A stretch of DNA of 64,000 nucleotides, taken from the NCBI GenBank assembly GCA_025677815.1, contig JAIXMP010000053.1, positions 1 through 64,000 of the forward strand, read 5' to 3'. The position numbers and the translations under genes were made by a program. Origin of the DNA: Phascolomyces articulosus. Lineage: Eukaryota; Mucoromycota; Mucoromycetes; Mucorales; Lichtheimiaceae. Numbering within the stretch: position 1 is the stretch's first letter; each line of letters begins with the position of its first letter. Shown here in pieces: positions 36,774 through 49,145 of the stretch. The notes beneath the pieces were generated by a model. It ran no database searches. It worked only from the letters and a program-made list of their open reading frames with translations, and was not told the origin of the DNA.

Positions 36774-37708
36774 TTATTGAATAGAGGTAGGTGTGGCATG
36801 ATGATGCCTTTTAATATATATTCTACACAAAGTAACGAACCTTCGTGACATGCTTTTTAGTGTCTTGGAAGCTTTGTCAAGATACGAATCTGTTTCGGAT
36901 ACCTTCAATAATAATAACCATTGACATATAATCACAATATAACATGTTATATATTACAAAAAAAATACCGTGGATGATGTATATATTAGCTAAACTGACC
37001 TTTCACTCTGTTTCTCTCCTTTCGCTTATTCAGTAATAATCCCCAACATAAATGTATATTAGCAAATCCAAATAATAATAATAAAAACACATTACTGCAT
37101 CTCTTGTACGCATCATGGTTTCTCTTTGTGATCGAAGTGTTTGAAGAATATCTGCACCCATTGTTTCTGTTTCCAAAGCCGTTCGATGTATATCTTCAAG
37201 TCGCTGACTTGAACCTTGAAGTCTTTCCGAATTATGAAGAAGGCGTTGTCTCCTTATTGAATCTTCATCACCGGGATAAGTATCATTGTTGTTACCATCA
37301 CTCGATACTTGGTTTTTTAACTGATTCAGTTGAGTTTGATAGACTCGAAGCTTTGCTTTGTATAATGGTTTATTATTTTGGGCTTCCATTTTCATTTGTT
37401 CAAGCTATAACCACACAGCAAACATTTAATTAGATATGCTATCATTTTTGAAATACAAATATTATCTCTTCTATTTTTAAACAAAAAGAGTATATTACAA
37501 TGTCATTCAGTTCCTGAATTTCATTCACTAACAACATGCATAAATGGGTCATTGACTCAGTTTTCCTTCATGTTCCATTAATATTGTAACAATGAAAAAA
37601 GGAAAAATAGATAAACATACAATCCGAGCTATCCACAGAGTCATTTTTCTCTAAAATAGCAATACGTTTTTTAAATTCTTCTTCATAATTGGTGAAAAGT
37701 TCCGTCAT
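36774..37708 (-). CDS. VTI1: VTI1-type Qb-SNARE lacking a membrane anchor
   Basis: Four exons: 37621-37708, 37499-37527, 37096-37404, 36774-36902; 184 residues. Vti1 is the Qb-SNARE of Golgi-endosome-vacuole fusion. The N-terminal helical domain starts MTELFTNYEEEFKKRI. The SNARE helix runs through TLRSQRETMMRTRDAVSETD and DKASKTLKSMSRR. In the family this is followed by about 25 residues including a C-terminal transmembrane anchor. Here the reading frame instead goes into a hydrophilic tail (FVTLCRIYIKRHHH...) and stops. No hydrophobic exon exists on this strand in the 43 bp before the RAD51 stop or antisense to the last RAD51 exon. The loss falls at a donor-like CGAAG|GTTCGT, suggesting a missing last exon. 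It may be a soluble paralogue or a truncated gene. Confidence 0.8.
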
Positions 37709-37826
37709 TTTATAAATTGAAAAAAAAAGAGTAAAAAAAAAAGAGTAAAAAAAAAGAGAAGCAATTAAAATGAAAAGGTGGTATGTAAAAAGTAGGGGAG
37801 TTATTTTCATATATTTCTGGAGGAAG

Positions 37827-39488
37827 TTAGTCACGGAAAAAGGTCTCTTCATCCAAACAGTCATCAACCATATAAAAGCTAGGCATCAGTTGAGTTGCCC
37901 TATCCAAGTACCAATGGCCAGTATCCAATTGAAACATGGTTGCTTTCATCACGAAATCCTTGCGTAAATCCTTGGTAATTGATTTTTCCAACAAAATCTC
38001 ATATTTCTTTTCTGGATCGTCATATTCAACCAAGGTCACTTTAACTAATGAATTCTCCTCTTCTTTCTTTTCCTCTTCCTCCTTATTCTTGTCGTCGCCA
38101 TTATCGTTGGAAGCAATATCCACAATCTTGACAAAAACATAATCACGTTCGTCCACTACCTTGCGTTGCGTATGATCACCAACCACTGAATCCACCATGG
38201 CCAAAGTCTTTTCATCCATGTCTCCTGTTGTACTTTCTTTGAAAGCATCAATTAATTTTTGAGTTTTTGCTGTAGCTTGAGCCCATGAAGCTTCTATCAC
38301 CCAAGCTCCCTTCAGCCCACCTTCAAACAAGATACAACATGCTCTGTTGAACTCGCCTGGCATAGCGGTCGTGGCTCGTTTACACATTGGCAACTCCACT
38401 TTGGCAAGGGCTACAATTTCACGTGCTCGAGCAATATCATCGGCATATTCAGGGCATACTTGACGGATTTGCAAATAGCGAAGAAAAGCGTCCACAAGAA
38501 TAGGAGCATCAATAAAGTCTTGTAATCCAATAAAGCGTGATTCAGCGACAAATGTGTTGCCCAAATACACTTGAGCTACTTCAGTAAAGTTGACTTCAAG
38601 ATCTTCATCGTCTTCGGCTTGGGGTACCACATCCGTACCCATTTTGGCAGCATCCCAATCTGCTTCACCATCAGCATCTTGATCACCACCTGTTGCACGA
38701 CCCATAAATGCATTTGGACCCGTCGTGATACCACCAAATCGTAAATAATTGTCGAATACTGCTTTCCTAGCTTCACTGAATTTATGGTTTCTGCGATATT
38801 TCCAAATTGCATATTCAACTCTTTGTGCTAAAGGACGTTCTCTATAGAGGCATAGTTATGGATTACATAAATTAAGTAAATCTGATTTTTTTTAAAAAAA
38901 TTGTCCATATATCTTTCTCTCCACACAAGTAACCCCCCACCATTTGTTAGAAAAAAAGGGCATGCGCGCCGCTTCCCAATCAATCAAAATCACTTACGGA
39001 TCATAAGGGTTTTCAAGGACATCTTCGTCATACTTTTCTTGGTAATCATCAGCTAGTTCTGAACCAGCTTCAGGCAAACCAGCAGTCTTACTTTTTTTCT
39101 TTTTCTTTTTCTTTTTTGGTTTTTCTGCAGGTGTGACATTGACAGGTGTGGACAATCCATGAGGGATTCCTTCATTGTTGGCTTGATCTTGTTCCCCTTT
39201 CGTTTCTTCATTTTCACCATTCTGCTGTCCTTCTTTTTGTCCCTCACTTTCAGCTTGACTATTTACACGTTCAGCTTCTTCCTTTTCTTCTTTTTCCCGA
39301 AATGATTCAATCAAGTCGTTCCTATATAAATAATACACATGATCATGGTAGACATGCATAAGTCACTCGAGTTCTTACGCGTTTTTTTTTTATTTGAAGA
39401 AAAGAGTCGAATAAGAAAGGATTATAGATATGGATATATCAATGAATATAGCTTACACATATTGCATTCGATCTTCCGTTGACTCCAT
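37827..39488 (-). CDS. Arb1-like Argonaute siRNA chaperone (ARC) complex subunit
   Basis: Three exons: 39457-39488, 38998-39321, 37827-38841; 456 residues. It resembles fission-yeast Arb1, which with Arb2 holds Argonaute with duplex siRNA and is needed for RNAi-directed heterochromatin. The evidence is family-level recall of the conserved blocks: ENPYDPERPLAQRVEYAIWK, KVFDNYLRFGGI-like AVFDNYLRFGGITTGP, FIGLQDFIDAPILVDAFLRY and AMPGEFNRACCILFEGG. The N-terminal third is a charged, Lys-rich, probably disordered linker with a run of eight or so lysines after AEKP. A second acidic-basic low-complexity insert lies near residue 370. The ATG at 39488 was chosen as the first before the conserved splice; the frame stays open upstream. 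It lies 118 bp upstream of VTI1, same strand. Confidence 0.72.
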
Positions 39489-40391
39489 TGTAGATCCAGT
39501 AGGGTTGGGAAATAAAAGAAAAAGATAGGTAGGATTGAAAAAGAAAAGAAAGAAAAGGATGATGTTGCAACCAAAGCTGCGTGTTTCGAAACTTAAATAA
39601 TGCTGTCTGGGTTTGACAGTTGTCAGGAGTGTTACTTTTTTTATTGAACTGAATCTATCACTTGTTTGTCCTATTGACAATAATACTATTTAAGCGAGCA
39701 ATATAAAACTCGCTATTACCCATAAATAATAAAGTCTTTACGACACGTTTAGTTATTTTTAGGGACAAAGAAGCAGTAACAGAGAACCTAATTTCCATAT
39801 TCACTGCATATGCACCGTGCATACAAAGATCTTTTTATCTAATACTCTAATGATCTATACAAGTAAATATATTGTCTCTTTAGTATGTTGGCCTATCCAA
39901 ACCGTGTGGATATATACTCAAATAAATGGTCCTCAGTACGTCTATATAATAACAGCCCTATATTTAAGGCGTAAGGTCTTCTTATATAGAACTTTTTATA
40001 TATAGAATATATAGTGCATGTTCTATGCATGAGTAATAGCAAGTTGTCATCTCTATTTTTTCCTAGATTTATCAAAAGGCAAACATTATCAATCTTATCC
40101 TTTTCTCTCTCTTTCCCTTCCAGATTCTCCTTAACTAAATAAATGCATGAGCTATAGCCAGTAATTAACTATTTGATAATATAAAGTGCATAATATATTA
40201 AACCTATTGCTAAGTTATTGTAATGAATGCTTTGATAGTAACAGAAATATTATAAAGAATGAAAAAAAGTGTTCTAGCAACGCATGAAATGGCAGAGTAT
40301 AAAAAATATCATTTGTATTACCGCCGCCACAAGCATTTTTTCGAACCTTCCAACTTTTTTTTTTCATTACAAAAGAAACGCGATCAACACA
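39489..40391. other. Divergent intergenic region, Arb1-like gene / RRP41
   Basis: Shared upstream region of two genes pointing away from each other. AT-rich; small ORFs are not credible. No distinctive element recognised. Confidence 0.4.
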
Positions 40392-41679
40392 ATGGTAAAA
40401 ATATATATATTAATATATACGCGCAATGTTTAAAGATCTTTATATATCCATATTTATAAAAAAAACTAATATATAATAATAGTCTCGTTTAGAATTACTA
40501 ACTCCTGAAGGTAAACCATATAAAAAGTTTTTTTTTTCTTTTATCCATTTTGATCTATATGAAAAAAGCAAAAGCGATTCACTAATTATGATCATTGTAT
40601 TCTTAACATAATCTTATAAATAGGTCTTCGGATTGATGGTCGACGTGCTAATGAATTACGAAGAATCACTGCCAAAACTTCAGTTTTTAGTAAAGCTGAT
40701 GGATCTGCATATATTGAACAAGGCAATACAAAGTGTTTGGCCGCTGTCTATGGTCCACGCGAGGTAAATTAAATATTTTTTTCTTAAAAAAAAGCATATT
40801 ATCATCATCCACTGAAGAACGGATCTTTTAATACGTTGTTTTATCTATCTTAGGGACGGTTCAGACAACAAATGCAATCGGATCTAGCTCTTCTTAACGT
40901 AGAATTCAATGTTGCACCCTTCAGTACAAGTGAACGTAAGAAGCGAACCAAAAATGACAAGTAAGCCAAAAAAAAAAAAAATTGCTGTGTGATGAATAAC
41001 AGTTGATAAGCAGGTTAAAGAAAATGGAAATACTTACAGTGCCAACCCAAAAAATATAGACGATCCTTGGAGATGGCTACCTTTATTAAACAAACGTTTG
41101 AGCCTGTGATTCTTAGAAGACAATTGCCAAGGTCACAAATTGATATCTATTTACAAATTTTTCAACATGATGGTGGTGTATTACAATGTTGTATTAATGC
41201 TGCTACCATGGCATTGATTGATGCTGGTATTCCCATGATCGATTACGTGTGTGCTTGTTCAGCAGGTTGTATTGATAAGGTCCCCGTATTAGGTATGTAT
41301 AAAAATATACAGCTGAATATAAGAGAGCGTGAAAAGGGATACTTAAATCCATTTGTGTTTTTCTTACAGATTTAAATAATGTGGAGGAATCTTCGGATAC
41401 ACCAGAATTAACAGTTGCTGTTTTACCGCGAACGGGGAAAGTGAATTTGGTTGAGGTAAGGGTGATTTTCTTTATATTGCTGATGTATTTAAGCCCTGTA
41501 TGTAAAGATAAATAAGACTCATCTTTTCAATTTCTATATAGATGGAATCTCGTCTTCATATTGAAAAATTGCAAAGCGTGACTGAATTGGCTTCACAAGG
41601 ATGTATGCAAGTGCATAAAGTGTTAGATAGTGTGATTCGAGAAAACACTGAATATTTACGGGATCGAATGAACGCATAG
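40392..41679 (+). CDS. RRP41: Exosome core subunit RRP41/SKI6
   Basis: Seven exons: 40392-40394 (ATG only), 40483-40510, 40624-40763, 40854-40960, 41060-41292, 41370-41455, 41542-41679; 244 residues, the family length. It is an RNase PH-fold ring subunit of the RNA exosome (3'-5' RNA processing and decay). Matches: SRLELLTPEGLRIDGRRANE, the EQGNTKCLAAVYGPRE strand, RSQIDIYLQIFQHDGG, and a C terminus like other Rrp41 (HKVLDSVIRENTEYLRD). The first exon is the ATG itself followed at once by the donor GTAAAAA. No other in-frame ATG precedes SRLELL, because the codon before it reads TAG in the genome. The splice is therefore needed to make the start. It converges on the Rax2-like gene. Confidence 0.93.
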
Positions 41680-42051
41680 GATTTTTTATACGAAAAAAAG
41701 GAAGAAAAAAAGGGAGTTTATTGTATATAAATACTATATATAAATATATATAAAATATTGAGAAAAAACAACAACAAATGTGTGGAAGTGAGCTATGTCT
41801 CAAAAAGTGAAAGACAAAATGATAGAAATAATAGTCATTAACAATTTTTTTTTTTTGGAGTAAAAAAGATGAGAAAATGTGTGCGTGTTTTATGGTTTTT
41901 GAATGAGATGGTTGTGGGAGGAAAGGGTGTGGTTTTTTAATATATATAAAAAGTAGAAAGTAGAGAGAGATAATGTGTGATTTCTTGCTAAATACTAAAT
42001 ATGTATAAATGTGAGGGAAGAATGAGGGGAACGTTTTTTTAATTGCTTAAA
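41680..42051. terminator. Convergent 3' region of RRP41 and the Rax2-like gene
   Basis: 372 bp of A/T-rich and GTG-rich sequence between two facing stops. No gene seen. Confidence 0.4.
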
Positions 42052-45000
42052 TTAGGAAGAAGTAGTGTTAGCAAGAGCAGAAGCTCTTTCTACATAATTA
42101 CTAGGGAATACACCTTGGGATGGTCCATTTTCACCATCATCTTTGTATCCCATCCACCAAATATCATCGCTTCGATCCACCACAATAATGGGGTCACCTT
42201 TATCAAAACCAAGTTCACCATGTTCACGTGCATTAAAGTCGAACTTTGCATAATAGAGGTTGGGATGATCTTCACTACATGGCAAATCGTCACTATTATT
42301 CTTGAATGCAGCATTCATGGCAGCTTGGAAATCTTTATGATATTTAGGCTTGGTATTTTCATTATCACGATTGGGTGTTGGATCTCTTGATGAAAAGTAA
42401 TCTTGGACCATACGTTTGGATGCTGCACGACCATCAAGTGCGGAATTAGGGGGATTGTTGTTTCGTCCTGCTGCCGTTGTTCCAGCCGCTGCCGCTACTG
42501 CTGCACCAGCACCAGTATCAGTATCAGCAGCTGCTTGTAATTGGCTACTGTTATCTTGAACGTCTCTACCATCTGGACTTGTGATGGTGACCGTAGCAGA
42601 AGATGGTTCAGTTAGTTGAGGAGTATGGCTCTTGATAGGGGATCCAGTATTTGTTTCCATCCATCGGATCGGTGGTTCACCCGGACTTGACGATAACGGT
42701 GGAAGGGCATGATCTTTGTTATTATTATCATTACTAATATTGAAATTGGTATTGATGGGAGGTAATGAAGGTGTTTCAGACCATCGGAAGGAACTTGTCT
42801 TGAACATGCGTTCGTTGTCAGTTGTTCCTGAAGATGCTTCTTTTGGATTTTCATGGGTATTATCAATGGTCGTTGATTCATCTTCATGTGCCTTGATGCT
42901 GTTGCTTGTAGCGATAGTTGATGCTGTAACCACAGGTACTACTGCTGCTGCTACTGAAGTAGATGGGTCGTTATTATTGGATCCTTCATTTGACATAGAG
43001 CGTTCATTCGTCATGACACCAGAATATTTATCTTCTGGTTCTTCCACGCCTGCACCGAGGGACTCCAAATCGAGTCCAGACTCATATTGACGTGTTCCAA
43101 ACCTGCTACTGGTGTTGCTTCCACCACTGTTTCTAGCAACATTATTATTGTTGTTGTTTGAGGATGGTATTATTGTTGATGAAGTATCAGCATGTCCACT
43201 TTCAACATTAAATGTTGCTTTAGCCATATCCGAATTAGGTGCTGTGGTCCATCGAACAATATCTGGATCAGATGAAAAGTCAGCCAGCATGGAAGAACGT
43301 ACAGGACCAAAGACACTGTCCTTGTTATTATTATTGTTGTCATTGTTATTATTGCTGGTATTATTATTAGTATTATCATAATGATTGTCCATTGTTGCAC
43401 CAGCAATAATGCTATTGTTAAAGTCAGGAGGAGGTCCATAAGTAGAAGATACATCAGAATACATGGAAATGGCAGTGACAGGTCGAAGTGCAGCAACACC
43501 TTGAGCAGAGTGTGTAGTATAATTAGTCCATCTTACACGAGAAGGATCGTCTTCCATTTCTGAGGTATTAGCAGCTCCTGATGTACCAGCAGTTGGTATC
43601 GGTGTTGGCATATTTCGCAAAGTAGTAGCTTGGTCTTCTTGCATTTCACTTGCACGATTGCCACCAGCAATCACAGGTGCAACAAGTGCTGTACCCATTG
43701 CTGCTTCTGCATCGACACCAGCATTGGTCCATCGAACGTTCGTTGCTGATTCATTATCTGGTACAAGGTTGGATGCTGTGGAATACATGGAAATAGGTCC
43801 AAGAACGGCAGTAGCAGGTCCTTCCGCAGGTACATTTGTCCATCGTACAGCATTTGGTGAATCTTCTGTATCTGATGGTCCTGATCTTGTTCCAGTGGGT
43901 GCTATAGATGCCATCGAGACAGCACCAACAATAGCGGCCGAGGCAGCTTCTGGTACAGGTGCATTGGTCCAGCGTACCTGAGTAGGTGCTGTTGAACCTG
44001 TTGTTGCTGTAACATCAGATGCAGCACTGACATTCAAATAATTGGTACTTTCTGGATTTATTGGCGTTCTTGATGCATATTGTTGTTGCTGTGTATTGTC
44101 ACTGACTGCAACTCCCACAGCAGAAGAACGGAATGGGTTATACGAATTTCGTTGTCGTGCACCATCGGTTGCCATTGCTGCTACTGCACCAGTTGTCATG
44201 GTAGCACCTCCACCTACTCCTCCATGAGGCATATTACCATATGTTGTAGTATTATTGGTGGGTGATGTTGACATGTATCGTCGTTGTTGCTCTTGTTGTT
44301 GATTATCATTGATACCACGGGAATGAGCAGTAGCTGCGGCTGCAGCAATACCACCAAAAGCAGCAGTGGCACCAAAAGCGGCGGCACCACTGGTGCCGCC
44401 ACCTGTACCAGTGGATGTTTCAGTCATTTCAGGTTGAGCAGGTAACGTGTGATAATCATTGTATCCACCGTTCATACTATGATCCTTCTTGGCTTCATAC
44501 ATTGTGCCACCTCCAACTGCAGCTGCTGTTGCACCTGCAGTAGCTGCCATAGTATTACTTGAATTAAGCATTGCAAGTAACGATTCAGGTCGACGTGGTG
44601 GTTTACCATAATAGGAAGCAGGATTGGCAGATGGATTCACCTTGGCTTCACGTCTTCGTTTGGCAAATAATACACCCATAGCGAAGAGAACGATAAAGAA
44701 CACAATACCAAGTGCGGAGGCAACAGAAACTAATACCACAAGAGGTGCTGGAAGATAGGCTGTGTGATATACAGCATAAAATGTTGGTATTAATAAGCAA
44801 TCCTTTTTTTGTTAGTAATGGATAATAAAAAAAAGTATCAATACAACTTACAATCTGGATTTAAGTTTCGATAATAAGACTTGAAAAACATGCTTTGTAA
44901 TGCATCAGTAGATCCATTTTCTGATGCAACAGTGAGGTAAGGTATCCACTGAGAACCATCATAAAGTGCACTGCTCAAGTTACCAAGGTCTCCCAAATTC

Positions 45001-48000
45001 AAGAAACCAGTGGCTAATAAGACAGCTTTGTTATTGCCCATAAGATCGGCTTCGCCTGCTTCTTTCAAAGGTAAAACTACAAGCTGACGGATAATACTTT
45101 CTGATCCAAGCTCTCCATCTAATTAAAAAAAAAAAGAAAGAAAATAGGTAATTTGTTAGTATATGCAATACCACTTGTAAAAAAAAATAACTCATTCTAT
45201 CCTGTGTGTGAAAATATGCATGCATATACCTGGCACTGTAAATGATTGACCATCCCAAACACGTAAATAGGCACCATTTTCGGTCCTAAATTAATAGATA
45301 ATATACAACGTAAGTATTTTTTATGTTGGTAATATGACAAAAAGAATATATTTATAATACACATACTGGCCAGCAATAAAGGTCTTTTTCGATTGACCAT
45401 CATATGAGACTGCGGTAGAATTACCAGGTAAACCATCATCACTAATACTGGAAGCAAACGTACTCCACTTCTTATTTTCATAGTTGTATTCAGCAATTGG
45501 AACAGCTGATCCTGAGAGCATCAAGTTACCGGCAACAATAAGTTTGCTCTAAATAAAACAGTAAAAGAAACAGTTAGGAACAACAATTCATCTTTTTCTT
45601 CTATGTAAATAAAAAGGAAGAAAAAAAAACTTACTCCTGTATATGTAAAATCAAGTGCTTCGCCAGTAACGCTACCATCCCCCAAAATATTCCATTGATG
45701 ATTTGTAGTATCAAGTACACAAACGCCTGAACAAGATAATGAGCCAGCACTACTAAAGTTACCGGCAACAAGCATGTTTCCATTGGTTTGATCCTGCTCG
45801 ATTCTATGAACAAGAGATGGCGAATGATCGTGGGCTAATAGAATAAAGAGTATTAAATCTCCTTACGTATACACCTTTTCTTATTTCATCACATTTGACT
45901 TACTATGTAATTCAGGAACGGGAATAAATGTCTTGTTCACTAAATCATATACCACCAAACCAGTTTGTGTACTATTCCATGTTTGATTCATATGACCACC
46001 AATATAAAGATGACCATGGTTGACAGCCATCATGGTAATCGATCCTTCCCAAGAAGCACCAATACCGGACCAAGCATCATTTTGATAAATAGCAACATTT
46101 TGAACCTCATTATTGATTTCAAATTGGCCACCAATGATAGTTGCCGAGTTATTTCCATTATCGTTATCCTTCCAAAAGGTACCCGCCGTAATCATATAAG
46201 GTTTATTTTCGTAAACATTGGGATAAACAGGGAAAGGTGCAAGATCAACATTTTCGTTCATAAATGAGAATCCACGAGCTTGATATCGTTGAGCAGCTTT
46301 AATATCACCCACATAGACGGTACTTTGTTCTGAACCATTTGTGATTTGGAATGATTTGCTCACTTGGCCAGAGAGATAAGGTGTATCAAGTGTCCAACTG
46401 TTATTACCAGTGCTCCACCATGCATTACCTGAGGTGGCATTACCATAAGCAGCGTCTGCTTGATTATAAGCAATGACATGAGTACCTGATACAATGACAT
46501 TTTGTGAATCCGATGTCAAATGCATGGCACCGACAGGTCCATTGACACCTCCACCCAAGGGATTCCATTTATCACTTGAAATAGTGTATCGTGCAACATT
46601 ATTGAGTTTCGATTTATCACCAGCAGCTGTGAGTCCAGTAAACGTTCCTCCAACATATAAATCGGAATCTTTTCGCAAGAATGATGAAACAGCACCATTA
46701 AGACCTGTTCCTTGCAATGCTACCAATTTCTTTGAAGTTAAATCGTATCGAACAATATTGTGATAGGTAGCGGTTGCACCAGCAGCAGATGAAAAGTTAC
46801 CACCAATGTAAACGTTACCATCTGAAGCCTCCAAAGCATTAACAGTAGATGCATAAGGAATGTTATCTATAAGAAAAAAACTCAAATAAGCTATTAATCT
46901 TTGAAATTGACATGTACTATTTGAATCAACATGTATCTTTTTTTTTATGTTTACCAGCTAAAGGTCCATAAGATCCACCCAATGTTGTATTGGCAATAGC
47001 TTGTTCAGATGCATCATACTTAAATTCGAGCATACTCGATAATGTTGTATTCGATGCCTGTTTGATAAATTGGACTGCTTGAAGAGAAATGATAGCATTT
47101 CCTTTTGCTGGACTGGTAGCATTGGATGCCACAGTGACTATCACGTGAGGTTGGAAATCATTGGTGGTTGCTTCAACATCTCCCGTGTACACCAAAATTG
47201 ATTGACCATTCGTATGAGCAAGATCGACATATTGTTTTACTGTTTGTCCACCTGAAGATGGGTAAGTTGTAACATCAATTTGAGATCGTTGGGCGCAATC
47301 ATTGGTACATTTTGGTGCATACAAATAAATTTCATATCGTCCTGATTCGGGAAGGTAAGGCACAAAGTTGGCAGAAACGCTTTTGGCTTGAGATGCTGAG
47401 AAGGATGAAGAGATCAAATGAACATATGATCCAGATATTTGATCTGATGTCCACGTGCCTTTCGTTGAAACTAGTGATCTTTGGGTATAATCCATTGATG
47501 TTGCACAAGATTTGCCATTTAATTCGTTGACAGCATAAACAAATATTTCTAATAACATAAAGAAATAATAAAAAGATATTTAGAATGAGAGAATGAATGA
47601 ATTGAACATAGAAAAGTTTACTTATTAATTCTTGTTTCAAACGAAATATAGTTTACCAGATTGAAAGATTTCAACTGAACTTAATCCACCTCCAGCACCA
47701 TACCAAGATGAAACATCAATACGAATACCAGATGATAAAGTAGTATCACGAATTTGAAAATCTTGATATTCAACAGATGGATCATCAGTTAATGCACAAT
47801 CCGTTGAACATTGGGAACGTTTCTTTGTAATGGGATCAATATATGAAAGATTAAATACAGTATTGGATGGAATAGAAACGATACTATAATATAATATATT
47901 AATAAAAAACATCAATACATCACCGTACTTTACTAAATAATCCCATCTATTAATTAGTCTCTATTTTGACTGTGTTATTTTTTCCAAACTTACGAGAAAT

Positions 48001-49145
48001 TCTTTGTACCGCGTCCATCTTGATGAGTGTTTGCTAATCGAATCAAAGAGGGTGTAATTGAATATTGAAAGTCCACTCGCCATGATCCGGCAACACCATC
48101 AAGTATTAACCATGGATCATCATCTAATGTATCTGGGCAAACAATGCTTTTCGGGTCATTATTGACCGTACCAGAGTTTTGGGCGGAAATTACCTATAAT
48201 TGGAATATTCTTGTGTTAATAGGCTTTCTTTTGTTCATTTCAAGTTATATAAAAATTTTTTGGATAATAATCAAAAAGAAAAGGAGAAGATGGAAAAGGG
48301 GGAGAGTAAAAATATTGAGAGTGCTTATATAAATTAAAATGTAGGATATCAAAAAAAGGAAATATCAATAGGTAAGGTAATTGTTATTGAAAGACATTAT
48401 TGTTATTATTACTTACAGCAGGAGATGAAAGACTGACAGGTTGACTGGATGGTGCATAATAATTTTGACCATCAGCTGAAGTATCAAATCGGCCACCAAA
48501 TAAAATAGTACCTGTATCGCCATTTTCTGTAATAACATTGACAGGTCCATTAAAACCCTTCCATGGTAATCCATGCCATAAATTATCTTTCCAAACGGCC
48601 ACACCACCTCCAAAATAAGATAATGATTCAGAATATTGAGGAGCAGGTGCAACAGGCGCCAAAAAACGACCACCTGCATAAACACTATTCGAGGATTCAT
48701 CACAATGAAGAGAATAGACAGGACCATCCAATCCATTGGCAAGTGCTGATATGGTGCCTGTATTTAAATCAATTGCAGCTACATTTGACACGTTCGTCGG
48801 ACCAAATTGCAGGAAGTCGCCTCCGATATAAAGGAGATTGCTGTTTGTGAGCGTACATGCGGTATATATAGAACCATTAGCAGATGAATGACCGATCAAT
48901 TCAAATGTATTATTGGAAAATGTTATCACGGATGCTGTTGTGGAAGGTATCTGGGTTAATTGTCGAGTATCTTGAAATAATGATGCACCTCCATAAGGGC
49001 CTGCTATTCCAATTTGTTCTAATTGTTCGAGATCAATGGCTGGATGTTGAATATAAGATGCTGATACGACGACGTTCGTTATGGTTGTGGTAGTTGTAAA
49101 TAGTAATGACAAAAAGGCTGATCGTAACCAAGTGCGTCGTGTCAT
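42052..49145 (-). CDS. Rax2-like cell-polarity protein with long tail and C-terminal SH3
   Basis: Ten exons: 48417-49145, 47994-48193, 47657-47883, 46955-47548, 45904-46866, 45635-45834, 45367-45548, 45230-45285, 44852-45118, 42052-44759; 2041 residues. A signal peptide (hydrophobic about 9-30) leads into an ectodomain of about 1110 residues with repeated propeller-type turns (YIGGDF, YAGGRF, YIGGNFSS, YVGGTFTG, VAGNFSS, YIGGHM) and many N-glycosylation sequons, as in Rax2 cortical markers. A single transmembrane helix near 1146-1172 ends in KRRR. The cytoplasmic tail of about 870 residues is Asn/Ala/Thr rich, holds seven VRWTN-type repeats, and ends in an SH3 domain at about 1974-2033 (AKFDF, ELGFDKGD, WWMGY, GVFPSNYVE). 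Yeast Rax2 marks division and bud sites. Here a tip-polarity role, with SH3 recruiting proline-rich partners, is inferred. Confidence 0.88.

Noticed and set aside
42716..43381. Plus-strand Leu/Ser-rich ORFs opposite the Rax2-like tail
   Set aside because: Produced by Asn/Ala/Thr-rich repeat codons on the other strand.
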